Source of the DNA: Sphingomonas oleivorans
Lineage (GTDB): Bacteria; Pseudomonadota; Alphaproteobacteria; Sphingomonadales; Sphingomonadaceae
Length of the DNA stretch: 64,000 nucleotides
Assembly: GCF_003050615.1 (NCBI RefSeq)
Contig: NZ_NWBU01000005.1
Span: 148,932 to 212,931, forward strand
Reading direction: 5' to 3'
Positions 53,040 through 60,864 of this stretch are shown piece by piece (positions within the stretch are counted from its first letter, which is position 1; every line of letters begins with the position of its first letter). The notes beneath the pieces are model-generated. The model was not told where the DNA came from. It saw only the letters and a program-made list of their open reading frames with translations, and ran no database searches. The position numbers and the translations under genes are program-made.

Positions 53040-53453
53040 TTATCTTGGCGTGTCGGTGACCGTTTCGTCTCCGCTCGCCCCGCTCTGCTGCATAGTGCCT
53101 TCCTGCATGCCGCCGGAGCTGGAACCGCCCTGCTCCGCCCTGCCCTGCTCCGCCCTGCCCTGCTCCGCCCCGCCCTGCTCAGCCCTGCCCTGGCCGAACT
53201 TGAACGCGCTCGAACCGCCTTCGCCCGCCTCGCCGCCGAGCCGGCCCTGCAGCATCTGCTTCGCGCGCTCGGCGAGCTGCTGCTGCTGATCGCGCGCTTC
53301 CTCGAAAAAGCGTCGAAGCTCCTGATCCTCGCTGGCGTCCCGGCAGTAGGTCTGACAAGTCTCCGCGCCCTGGAGCGCATGATAAAGGACCGAGACGATA
53401 TCATAGGTCTCGTTGCGGATGCCGGTCTCGGAACCGGCCTGCGTGCTGGCCAT
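53040..53453 (-). CDS. Helical protein with a C-terminal AEQG repeat
   Basis: A 137-residue protein. The first 75 residues are helical and ferritin-like (VLYHALQGAETCQTYCRDAS ... EEARDQQQQLAERAKQML). The tail is a low-complexity Ala-Glu-Gln-Gly/Arg repeat encoded by TGCTCCGCCCTGCCC units on the plus strand at about 53130-53195. This resembles the small alphaproteobacterial proteins with a helical pair and a variable tail. No enzymatic motif is seen. Gap 52798-53039 on its left shows no gene. Confidence 0.6.
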   Translation of the reverse strand: MASTQAGSETGIRNETYDIVSVLYHALQGAETCQTYCRDASEDQELRRFFEEARDQQQQLAERAKQMLQGRLGGEAGEGGSSAFKFGQGRAEQGGAEQGRAEQGRAEQGGSSSGGMQEGTMQQSGASGDETVTDTPR

Positions 53454-53791
53454 CTAATCTCTCCTGTCATGAGCTGGAGTCATTTTCGATCGAGACCGCA
53501 TGACCGACGAACGGCCGGGGCGACGAACTGGACGGGACATCGTCGGCGCAGCTTCGAACGCGGCTCGGGCTGCGGCCTCGCGCAGCCAACCGTCCGGAAA
53601 TCCGGCAGTTCCAGTCATTTCGGGGTTGGACGATCAAAAGCCCTGAAGACGCGCCGGTAATGGGCCCGGTGATAGCACATGCGTCGGGATCGTCATCGCG
53701 GCTGCGCCAGCGGCGGTTGCCCCGTTCATCGACGGCCGGCGCGAAACGCCTTTGGCCGATGAACGAAGCCTCCATAGCTATCCGCGCGGGC
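53454..53791. other. Intergenic region, nothing recognised
   Basis: No supported gene, repeat or hairpin. It separates the AEQG-repeat gene start from the end of the GST gene. The promoter of the former should lie near 53460-53520. Confidence 0.4.
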
Positions 53792-54499
53792 TCAGGCGGG
53801 CTGTTTCAGCAGATGCAGCGCCTCGTCCAGATGCACATAGCCGGCAAAGCCGCCGCGGCTTTGGGCGGGCGCCTCGCGCTCGATGGCATGAGCGAAGCGC
53901 ACCGCCGGATCGCTTTCGAGCTTTTCATACAGGCTGTTGAGGCCGGGATAGTCGCGCCGGTCGATCACCTTGTGGAAATCGGCCCAGCGCGCGATCCCGA
54001 TGAAATAGGCATCGGCCAGGCTGCGGCGATCGCCGGCAAGCCAGTCGCGGCCTCCCAGCATCGCCTCGAGATTGCGATGCGCCTTCTCCACCTTCGTTTT
54101 TGCGATGGCGGTGAGCACCTCCTTTTCGGCCCCCTCGCTGCCATGTTCGACGACATGCCAGAGCGGCACGAAGGCGTGGAAGAAGCTGCTGTTCAGGAAT
54201 GCCAGCATCTGGTTCTGGCGGTCGAACTGCGCCGTCCCCGGCTCGAACGCCAGGTCCGTGCCTTTCGCCTGCGCGCCGATATGCGCAAGAATGGCGATGC
54301 TTTCGCTGATGATCGCGCCGGATGCGGTCATCAGCGACGGGGTCTCCCCGACAAGGTTGATCCGGCGATATGCATCGCCCGAGACCGTTTCGGGCATCTG
54401 GATGCGGCACAGCCTGTATGGCCGGCCGAGCCATTCGAGCGCGACGATCGATCCGAAGGAGCAGCCTTCGGGTATGCCGTAAAAGAGAATGGGGTCCAT
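53792..54499 (-). CDS. Glutathione S-transferase family protein
   Basis: A 235-residue GST. The N-terminal thioredoxin-like domain has MDPILFYGIPEGCSFGSIVALEWLG, where a serine or cysteine is expected to activate glutathione, and VGETPSLMTASGAIISESIAIL. The helical domain has LAGDRRSLADAYFIGIARWA. The start at 54499 gives this domain directly. It is divergent from a LysR gene with 138 bp between, which is likely to regulate it. Substrate unknown. Confidence 0.87.
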   Translation of the reverse strand: MDPILFYGIPEGCSFGSIVALEWLGRPYRLCRIQMPETVSGDAYRRINLVGETPSLMTASGAIISESIAILAHIGAQAKGTDLAFEPGTAQFDRQNQMLAFLNSSFFHAFVPLWHVVEHGSEGAEKEVLTAIAKTKVEKAHRNLEAMLGGRDWLAGDRRSLADAYFIGIARWADFHKVIDRRDYPGLNSLYEKLESDPAVRFAHAIEREAPAQSRGGFAGYVHLDEALHLLKQPA

Positions 54500-54599
54500 G
54501 ATCGTCTCCGTTCCGATTGGCGAAGGCGGGGCGCCTCCGGGTTCGATCCCTGTATCCCCATGGACTTTGGCGGTGTAGACGGCGGGATCTGGACTTATC

Positions 54600-54615
54600 G
54601 TCCACATAGGTGGAC
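54600..54615. promoter_or_regulatory. Inverted repeat GTCCAC-ATAG-GTGGAC
   Basis: A perfect 6-bp inverted repeat with four central bases, 22 bp before the LysR start and about 100 bp before the GST start. A partial copy (GGACTTATCGTCC) overlaps it. Probable LysR-type binding site; no consensus was matched. Confidence 0.6.
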
Positions 54616-54637
54616 TTCGGATCGATCGGCTTTTCTT

Positions 54638-55543
54638 ATGCTCAATCTCAACGATCTCCATCTCTTCGTGCAGGCGGTCGAAAGCGGCGGCTTCGCCGCG
54701 GCGGCGCGGCGGCTCGGCCTGCCCAAATCGACCATCAGCAAGCGGGTCGGCGAATTGGAGGCCGATCTCGGCGTGCGGCTGGCGCAGCGAACGTCGCGCA
54801 GCTTTACGCTGTCGGATGCGGGCCGCGACTTTTACGAGCATGCGCGCGCGGCGCTGATCGAAGCGGAAACGGCGGAAAGCATCGTCCGCAGCCGGCTTGC
54901 CGAACCCAGCGGGACAGTCAGGATCACCGCGTCCGTACCCGTTGCGCAATTCTATCTGGCGGACCGGCTGCCGGCATTCGTGCGCACCTATCCCGGGCTG
55001 CATGTTCAGCTTCACGCGACCGACCGCTTCGTGGACCTGGTGCAGGAAAGCTTCGACATCGCCGTTCGCAATCATTTCGGGCCGCTTCCCGATTCAAGCC
55101 TCGTGCAACGGCAGATGCCCGCCGATCCCATGGTGCTGGTCGCGGCGCCGGCCTATCTGGGCGCGAAGGGCATTCCGCGCCGGCCGGAGGAGCTTGCGCG
55201 CCATGACGCGCTGCTGACGAGCCCGTCCGCGCGAAGCTGGCGGCTTCGCGGCGAAGAGGGCGACGAGGTGGAAGTGACGCCGCGCCCGGTCATGTCCGCC
55301 GACGAGTCGCTCCTATTGCTGAAGGCGGCCGCCGACGGCCTCGGCATCGCCTGCCTCCCGGCAGGCTTCTGCCGGTCCTATATTGCGCGAGGAGAATTGA
55401 TCGGCCTGCTTCCCGGCTGGACGGCCGGATCGGCAAACACGACCATCCTGGTGCCGCATCGCCGTGGCCAGCTTCCTTCGGTGCGCGCTGCCCTGACATT
55501 CCTCACCGAAGCGCTCTCCGCCGATATTCCCCGGGGTGGCTAG
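54638..55543 (+). CDS. LysR-family transcriptional regulator
   Basis: A 301-residue protein. Winged helix at residues 4-62 (LHLFVQAVESGGFAAAARRLGLPKSTISKRVGELEADLG), then the effector domain (VRITASVPVAQFYLADRLPAFVRTYPGLHVQLHATDRFVDLVQESFDIAVR). This is the CrgA/GbpR-like group that often controls a divergent oxidoreductase or GST. There is no clear Shine-Dalgarno sequence before the ATG. It presumably activates the GST gene. Confidence 0.88.
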   Translation: MLNLNDLHLFVQAVESGGFAAAARRLGLPKSTISKRVGELEADLGVRLAQRTSRSFTLSDAGRDFYEHARAALIEAETAESIVRSRLAEPSGTVRITASVPVAQFYLADRLPAFVRTYPGLHVQLHATDRFVDLVQESFDIAVRNHFGPLPDSSLVQRQMPADPMVLVAAPAYLGAKGIPRRPEELARHDALLTSPSARSWRLRGEEGDEVEVTPRPVMSADESLLLLKAAADGLGIACLPAGFCRSYIARGELIGLLPGWTAGSANTTILVPHRRGQLPSVRAALTFLTEALSADIPRGG

Positions 55544-55605
55544 AGCATTCAGCGTTTAATCGGATGCATAGCCGTCCGGCATTGGTTGGCTGCGCGGAGT
55601 GAGTT

Positions 55606-55827
55606 TCAAGATCGTTGCTTGCGAAAAGCTATTCGGATTGTCTTTCTCACCGCTCGGATGAGAAAAAGAGGCCAGCCCAGCGCGCTCACGCCCCACATGG
55701 CTATGAAACCATAGGTCACAATCGGATAAGGAGACAGCGCGTCATCGGCCGTGAGCATGGCGATACAACCAGCGGCAAACAGGGATGCTGTCATCGCAAA
55801 AACTATCAGGTCTTGCTTTATCGTCAT
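55606..55827 (-). CDS. Small two-helix membrane protein
   Basis: A 73-residue protein from the ATG at 55827; longer frames have no support. Two membrane helices (LIVFAMTASLFAAGCIAML and YGFIAMWGVSALGWPLFLI) and a basic C-terminal tail RKTIRIAFRKQRS. No family is recognised. Short length makes this uncertain, but the composition and the helical pair are gene-like. The next region to 56029 shows no gene. Confidence 0.45.
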   Translation of the reverse strand: MTIKQDLIVFAMTASLFAAGCIAMLTADDALSPYPIVTYGFIAMWGVSALGWPLFLIRAVRKTIRIAFRKQRS

Positions 55828-56029
55828 CCCGCTAGAGGTTGTCTCGACCATCGTCAGTATTGTCCCCGCCCATCGCTTGCTCGGCACGACCGGGCTGATC
55901 GCTGCGATGCAGGCCTGATCGGCCAGGCTCCTGACGACCAATTACCCAACGGCCAAAAGCAGCTTTCCACACGCCCTCGATGCCAAGCGGACATTGCCTC
56001 GGACGTGCTGGGAGCCATAAGGTTGAGCC

Positions 56030-56344
56030 ATGAGCCGCCGATTGACGAGATTCCGCAAAGTTGCCGCGCTCGCCAATGAACCGACACCAGTCCGTAGGCT
56101 CGTGGCTGGAACAATCGCAGGTTCTATTGCATTCATTCTGACTTATTTGCTTCTCGGCGTCGTATGGGGCGCCGGTTTGAGCGCGACCCTTTTCTCCTCC
56201 GTGGCACTTACGGTCGCAGCGGCGGTCGCAGCCGTGACCATGAAGTCCGGGATGGCGGTAGTTTACGGGGTCCTCGCCGCTATCTGGCTGCTCCTCGAAG
56301 GCTTGGTGTTGTTAATCGGATCGATCGCGGCGGGTTTGGGCTGA
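56030..56344 (+). CDS. Small membrane protein, unknown
   Basis: A 104-residue protein with three membrane helices (LVAGTIAGSIAFILTYLLLGVVW, LFSSVALTVAAAVAAVTM, VVYGVLAAIWLLLEGLVLLIGSIAA) after a basic N-terminus. No family or motif is recognised. No strong ribosome site was found. Reported because the hydrophobic pattern is unlikely by chance. Confidence 0.5.
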   Translation: MSRRLTRFRKVAALANEPTPVRRLVAGTIAGSIAFILTYLLLGVVWGAGLSATLFSSVALTVAAAVAAVTMKSGMAVVYGVLAAIWLLLEGLVLLIGSIAAGLG

Positions 56345-56463
56345 TCTCGAATAGCCGGCCTCGGTCGTTCCGCGACATCCCATTTTTGGGTCCACGATCT
56401 GGGGTGACACCCCAATCAGGAGTTGCCGGCTTGGGTAGAGAGCGGACCTGACGAGGCCCAAGC

Positions 56464-56922
56464 TCACCCCTCGATGTCGAAATGCAGCACTTCCTCACGG
56501 ATCCCAAGCTTTTCGTAGAGTGCGATGGCTGGAGCGTCGCCCTTGTCCGCCTGAACAAAGATAACCCATGCACCGCGCTCCACGGCAATCTTGCGCAGAT
56601 GCTCGATCAGGGCGGTCGCGATGTGCTGTCGCCGATGCGCTACTCCGACAGCAAGGTCATAAATATAAATCTCGCGCCGCATCTTCTCGAACTTATCGAG
56701 TTCATAGGCAACGAGGCCGCCCAGGACCTCATCGCCTGTCAATGCCGCAACGACGATGACATGCTCTTTCGTGAGCAGATCTTCCAGATAGGCGTCGGTC
56801 GGCGGCTCGCCACCATATGTCTCACGGTCATCGAATGCATCGCCGAACAATGCGTTCAGCTTACGAAGTAGAGGGACATCGGTTGGGGCGAGGCGGCGAA
56901 AGATTACGGATGAAGAGTACAT
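56464..56922 (-). CDS. Aminoglycoside 3-N-acetyltransferase, AAC(3)-I family
   Basis: A 152-residue GNAT protein that is strikingly like AAC(3)-I enzymes: LNALFGDAFDD near the start, GGLVAYELDKFE, then IYIYDLAVGVAHRRQHIATALIEHLR and the ending GIREEVLHFDI. AAC(3)-Ia carries HRRQGIATALI at the acetyl-CoA loop; here the glycine is His, which could weaken cofactor binding. It would acetylate gentamicin or fortimicin using acetyl-CoA. The ATG at 56922 gives the family N-terminus. No integron or mobile element is beside it. Resistance itself is not proven. Confidence 0.85.
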   Translation of the reverse strand: MYSSSVIFRRLAPTDVPLLRKLNALFGDAFDDRETYGGEPPTDAYLEDLLTKEHVIVVAALTGDEVLGGLVAYELDKFEKMRREIYIYDLAVGVAHRRQHIATALIEHLRKIAVERGAWVIFVQADKGDAPAIALYEKLGIREEVLHFDIEG

Positions 56923-57082
56923 TTGACAGAGGGTAAGCTGTTCACTTCCGGAGCACCACGCCAAATTCGATGTCTGCTTCGGGGGCGTTCGCGATGGTGC
57001 ACTTTACCGACCAACATGCGATAGGGAAGAACGCTCTGAAGCAGGCACTGCATTCACAGCGTCCCGCCATCGCCGAGCCATT

Positions 57083-57946
57083 TCAGGAAAATGTTAGGCT
57101 CCATCCCGGAGCCTTCATCCAGCAATTGCCATCCTCCACCTCTTCGGTGCGACGCAGCTTTCTGACATTCTGGATTCCGGGCCTTTGGAATGCATCAACC
57201 AGGGCTTTTTCGGAAACCTCGTCTCGCATCCCCTCGCAGGGATAAACCGCGATCTGGCTTATGAAGGTCGCCTGGAATTCCTCGCCTTCGCGCTGGACGA
57301 GAAAAACAGCGCCGGAAAGCTGCGTGAGCTTTGGTTTGCTAAAATTTGAATTGGTCGTCAGCGGCAATAAGAGTCGGCCGCCATCTCTCAGATTGTCCAA
57401 CCACAAATCGGCCGGATGTGACACGCCTGCGTTCACATACACGACGTCCGCTGCATCAAACGGCGTGACTGATCCGTCACCTTCAATGACGTGCACGTTT
57501 GGAAGGCCCGAAAGATTCAGCGCCGCGCGTCTGGCAAGGCCGGGGTCATATTCGATGGCGGTCACTTTACCCGAGGGGCCCACCATTTCGGACATGACCG
57601 CCGAATAATAGCCAACGCCTGCGCCAACATGCACGAGATGCTCTCCCGGCATCGGCCGAACTGCCGAGATCCAGGCCGCGTGCGACGATGGCTGGCCATT
57701 GTTCAATCCGCGATCTGGCTCGATGCCAACGAGCACATCGGCGCAGAGCCAGGCTGGGTCGCCGTCTGGGGTTGGCTGATAGCCGCGCGGCCAGTTGAAG
57801 ATCGGCCAAGGTCCGGGGCCAAGGAATCGCTCTCTCTCGACTTTCGCAAAAGCGGCCTCAAGTTCGGGATTTACTGACCGCCCTTGAAACAGAATCTGCT
57901 TCGCGTAAGCACGGCGAATAACCGTCAATTCGTCAGAACTGAACAT
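57083..57946 (-). CDS. PCMT-like SAM methyltransferase (isoaspartate O-methyltransferase family)
   Basis: A 287-residue protein. The PCMT pattern is seen in VERERFLGPGPW, NNGQPSSHAAWIS, HVGAGVGYYSAVMSEMVG (SAM motif I, a variant of DIGTGSGY), VTAIEYDPGLA and LRDGGRLLLPLTTN. It may act on damaged isoaspartyl proteins, or belong to the related tailoring enzymes, as the SAM motif is atypical. GGAGG precedes the ATG. It follows the MerR gene by 12 bp, so the two form an operon. Confidence 0.8.
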   Translation of the reverse strand: MFSSDELTVIRRAYAKQILFQGRSVNPELEAAFAKVERERFLGPGPWPIFNWPRGYQPTPDGDPAWLCADVLVGIEPDRGLNNGQPSSHAAWISAVRPMPGEHLVHVGAGVGYYSAVMSEMVGPSGKVTAIEYDPGLARRAALNLSGLPNVHVIEGDGSVTPFDAADVVYVNAGVSHPADLWLDNLRDGGRLLLPLTTNSNFSKPKLTQLSGAVFLVQREGEEFQATFISQIAVYPCEGMRDEVSEKALVDAFQRPGIQNVRKLRRTEEVEDGNCWMKAPGWSLTFS

Positions 57947-57958
57947 AATATCCTCCGC

Positions 57959-58414
57959 TTACTTCCAGTAGAAAATCTTTCTGATCTGGAACGCAATGTC
58001 CACGAGCTGCTTCGGGCTGGGAAGCGGAGTGTCGTCCGACACCAGGAGTTCAACTCCATCGGCCATAGGGATACGGATGCACTTGGATGGATCAAGTTCA
58101 TCTTCTTCCGTCCCTGCCTCGCTAGGAGCATGAATGCTTTTCCGATGGAGCAATTTGTCCCAAGCCGAGGTAGCTTGAAGCCCGAGCATGAAATCATCCC
58201 GCCTCGCCCGAATATCCTCCAGCGAGAAGCCTGAATTTTGTAGGGTTCGGGCCTGCTGGAGTTGGTGGAGATGGTGCTCCGTGAAATGTGCTCCCCTCCC
58301 ACGGCCAAGTGGCGGATCGATCAGCTTTTCCTGAACATAAAAGCGGACCGTCCTGAGCGGAATGCCGGCCCTGAAAGCCAATGCCTCCGCAGTGTAAATC
58401 CCTAGACCAGCCAT
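57959..58414 (-). CDS. MerR-family transcriptional regulator
   Basis: A 151-residue protein. The MerR wing is YTAEALAFRAGIPLRTVRFYVQEKLIDPPLGRG, then FTEHHLHQLQQARTLQNSGFSLEDIRARR. The C-terminal part is a short effector domain without metal-binding cysteines in a canonical position. It is the first gene of the MerR-PCMT operon. An inverted repeat TGACA-N5-TGTCA lies just upstream of its start. Confidence 0.85.
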   Translation of the reverse strand: MAGLGIYTAEALAFRAGIPLRTVRFYVQEKLIDPPLGRGRGAHFTEHHLHQLQQARTLQNSGFSLEDIRARRDDFMLGLQATSAWDKLLHRKSIHAPSEAGTEEDELDPSKCIRIPMADGVELLVSDDTPLPSPKQLVDIAFQIRKIFYWK

Positions 58415-58425
58415 ATTTAAAATAA

Positions 58426-58440
58426 TGACACTTACTGTCA
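58426..58440. promoter_or_regulatory. Inverted repeat TGACACTTACTGTCA upstream of MerR
   Basis: TGACA, five bases, TGTCA: a perfect 5-bp inverted repeat whose edge is 12 bp upstream of the MerR start. AAT before and ATT after extend the symmetry loosely. MerR operators usually lie in a 19-20 bp spacer promoter, and a nearby AT-rich TTAATTA suggests that promoter. Confidence 0.6.
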
Positions 58441-58529
58441 GATTATCAACTGTTAATTACAGATCCGCTTTCTGAGATTCCGCCTCCGAAGCGGACGGAC
58501 CGGTATCCACCGTCCGCGACACTCGATGA

Positions 58530-59006
58530 GCTCAGACGCCCGACCACGAGGCGTTATTCGTTGCCGCATGCGGCTCGAACGACGGCCGGAGATTCATAAC
58601 CAACGCGATCGGCCGGAAAGGAGGACGTCTGCACGCGATAATACATCCCGCGGCAAGCGTGTCTCCCTCCGCGTCAATTGGAGACGGTACTGTGGTGCTG
58701 GCGGGAGCCGTCATCGGACCTTCAGCACGAATTGGGCGGTCCAGCATCGTCAACCATGCTGCGAGCGTCGATCATGATTGCACGGTCGGCGATTACGTAA
58801 ATATCTGTCCGGGAGCCCGGCTGGCTGGAGCTGTTCACGTTGAAGAAGGAACATTCATCGGCCTCAATGCAGCGATCTTGCAGGGTTTGCACATCGGGCA
58901 CGATGCGGTGATTGGTGCCGGGGCGGTTGTCATAGCGAATGTCGATGCGGGTCGCACTGTCGTGGGCAATCCCGCGCGCCAGATCATTTCAACAATGAAG
59001 CGATAG
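58530..59006 (+). pseudogene. 5'-truncated PglD/NeuD-like acyltransferase
   Basis: About 158 codons in one frame. The N-terminal piece HEALFVAACGSNDGRRFITNAIG and IIHPAASVSPSASIGDGT are the second half of the PglD substrate domain, and the left-handed hexapeptide repeat follows (VLAGAVIGPSARIGR ... VVGNPARQI). Full-length relatives are about 210 residues; the first 50 or so (the Rossmann-like nucleotide-sugar part) are missing and the frame is closed by TGA at 58527. No ATG or GTG gives a sensible start. It is a broken sugar N- or O-acetyltransferase gene. Confidence 0.75.
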
Positions 59007-59721
59007 CATCGTCCACCTCCCGCAGTAAAGCTGGGAGACAATGTCCGCTTCTCCCCCTTCCCGATCGAGAGCGGACGGCCCACCCCCCTTCAGCGGACGC
59101 TCAAGAGCTGAGCTGAAATAGGGGTGCGAACCGGCCTCCGGTCATGTCGTCTGCCCTTCATGGCGCGGGTGCCGCAGCCCGGGGGAGATGGCTTCGATCC
59201 GGCTGATATGGTGGCACGGCCCTGCAGCCACCAGGCGCCTGGACCGGCCATGATCCGAGCCGGTCCTGCGGATCGGCAGCACCCAGCTGCGCTTCGGCAT
59301 GGGGCCCGACGCGACGGCGCCGCGCACCTGGCTGGTTTTTCGGCAAATGCGGCTCGATCGCCCCCTCCGCCTGCCTTCCACCTGCTTCGCACGCGGAACC
59401 TTCTTGGCAGGCTTCGCCCACGCCCCATCCAACAACCGGAACAACGATCTCGCCAATTCCAGGGCCTCCCATCCAAACCGGATCCCCTTGAATCCGTGCG
59501 CGATAGAAGGCTCAAGAGGCTGATTGGATTGGCCCCTAATAGAAGAATATGCTATATAATGACCCGACTTCCGAGTCTTATTGTGAAGTAAGCGTAATGA
59601 TCTTACGGTCCGCGCAATAGATTCAAGTGCAAAATTTGCACGGAAAGACTCAGGCAATATTTTATCGCAATGTCCTGATCGGCTTGGAACAGGCGACTTC
59701 TCATTTCATAAGGAGGAGTAT
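59007..59721. other. Gene-poor region with decayed transposase-like sequence
   Basis: No intact gene is supported. At 59035-59085 there is an inverted GTCCGCTT ... AGCGGAC repeat. On the minus strand at about 59323-59375 the peptide EPHLPKNQPGARR appears, which matches the N-terminal part of IS5-type transposases of sphingomonads but degrades after a dozen residues. It is probably an old insertion remnant. Confidence 0.4.
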
Positions 59722-60063
59722 ATGTCTGCAGCATCTACAGATAAAGAGCAAAGTGGCGACGAGATTTCTGAGAAAGAGGGACTTCTGATGCTCCGCGATG
59801 CGGCTGCAACGGGAGACGTCAGGGAGTTCGAGAAGGTCTTTACGCAGGTAATCGCGGCAAAAAAGGGGTTCTGGGAACGTCTTTGGATGCGCATTCAGCT
59901 CCACGTCGCGATCTGTTCAAACTACGACAAGATTATCGGGGTCGCTGACAGCATTATCAATGATCCCAACGCCAGCGCCTCGGACAAGGAATGGGCGCAA
60001 GGCAAGCGCGATGAAGCCGTCGCGGGCAAAGAAAAACAGGGCTGCTCGACGACCGTTTCATAG
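59722..60063 (+). CDS. Orphan small acidic protein, unknown
   Basis: A 113-residue protein with a strong AAGGAGGAG site seven bases before the ATG, the best ribosome site in the window. It is hydrophilic and helical (LLMLRDAAATGDVREFEKVFTQVIAAKKGFWERLW ... NDPNASASDKEWAQGKRDEAVAGKEKQ), with no signal peptide or membrane segment, and ends GCSTTVS. Its DNA is less GC-rich than the neighbours. It sits between a truncated acyltransferase and a broken transposase, so recent transfer is likely. I recognise no family. Confidence 0.65.
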   Translation: MSAASTDKEQSGDEISEKEGLLMLRDAAATGDVREFEKVFTQVIAAKKGFWERLWMRIQLHVAICSNYDKIIGVADSIINDPNASASDKEWAQGKRDEAVAGKEKQGCSTTVS

Positions 60064-60183
60064 ATCCGTCGCAATGAACGACTTGTCCGATACCATGACG
60101 CTGAAGCGCGAGACGCCGGTGCTTCACTGCTGGCGAGAAGGCCGGCTCCGATTGCGAGCAGGAGCCGCTACGATTGCGAGCGC

Positions 60184-60618
60184 CTACAATTCAGGGTCCA
60201 GACTCGTTCGGAGCCGGAAGGCGACGGCGGCGGCGAGCATGACGGCTGACAAATAGTTTCCGGCGCGCTTGTCCTATCGGATGGCGATGCGACGGAAGTC
60301 CTTGAGGCAGCAGAACAGGGCCTCGACGCGCCAACGATCCTTGTAGCGGCGCGCATCATACGGGATTGGACGCTTTCGGTTTCGCCTTCCGGGGATCACA
60401 GGGCCGGGGATCACAGGAATCGTGCCTTGTTCGCGCAAGGCAGTCCGGATGCGGTTGGCATCATAGCCCCGGTCGGCAATGAGCCGCTTAAAGCCGTCTT
60501 CGGTCCAGCGATGGCTGTCTCGCCTTACCAACAGAATCCAGGACAGCTCTTTCTCGCAGCACTCCCAAGCAATGCGGTAATGTTCAACGCTCCGCCGCAA
60601 AGTCTCGCTCAGAAACAC
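60184..60618 (-). pseudogene. IS5-type transposase, C-terminal fragment with internal stop
   Basis: The frame reads DRGYDANRIRTALREQGTIPVIPG and RNRKRPIPYDARRYKDRWRVEALFCCLKDFRRIAIR, the DDE-domain end of IS5-group transposases. A TAG at 60274-60276 replaces the usual Tyr, and the frame continues DKRAGNYLSAVMLAAAVAFRL after it. The N-terminal half is missing. A 15-bp duplication (near 60387-60418) repeats the VIPG codons. Not functional. The rest of 60064-60864 contains no other gene. Confidence 0.85.
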
Positions 60619-60864
60619 CCTAGCCCCAAAGCCGGGAGCAGATTTCAGATCCCCGGCCGGACCGAATCTTTCCTATGATCCGCATCCGGGCATCCCCACG
60701 ACATAATGCGAAGCAGGTCCGATCCCACGTTCACCATCACTTAGGATTTTTGGTGCATGGCGCGATGCGGGGCGGCTTCAGAGGCTTTCCTGTCCCCACC
60801 CGACCCGCCGTCCGGCAGGACGCGCACCCGTCGCGACGACAGAAGGACTGAAAAGGCTATTCCC

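Noticed and set aside
53125..53200. CRISPR-like regular repeats
   Set aside because: The units are contiguous coding repeats (AEQG tail) without spacers of constant length.
54530..54560. A tRNA-like GGGTTCGATCCC T-arm sequence
   Set aside because: The flanking bases do not give a 5-bp T-stem or an acceptor and anticodon arm.
59124..59657. Overlapping open frames of 150-170 codons on both strands
   Set aside because: Composition is Arg/Pro-rich with no domain; only a dozen residues on the minus strand resemble a transposase, so this is treated as decayed sequence.
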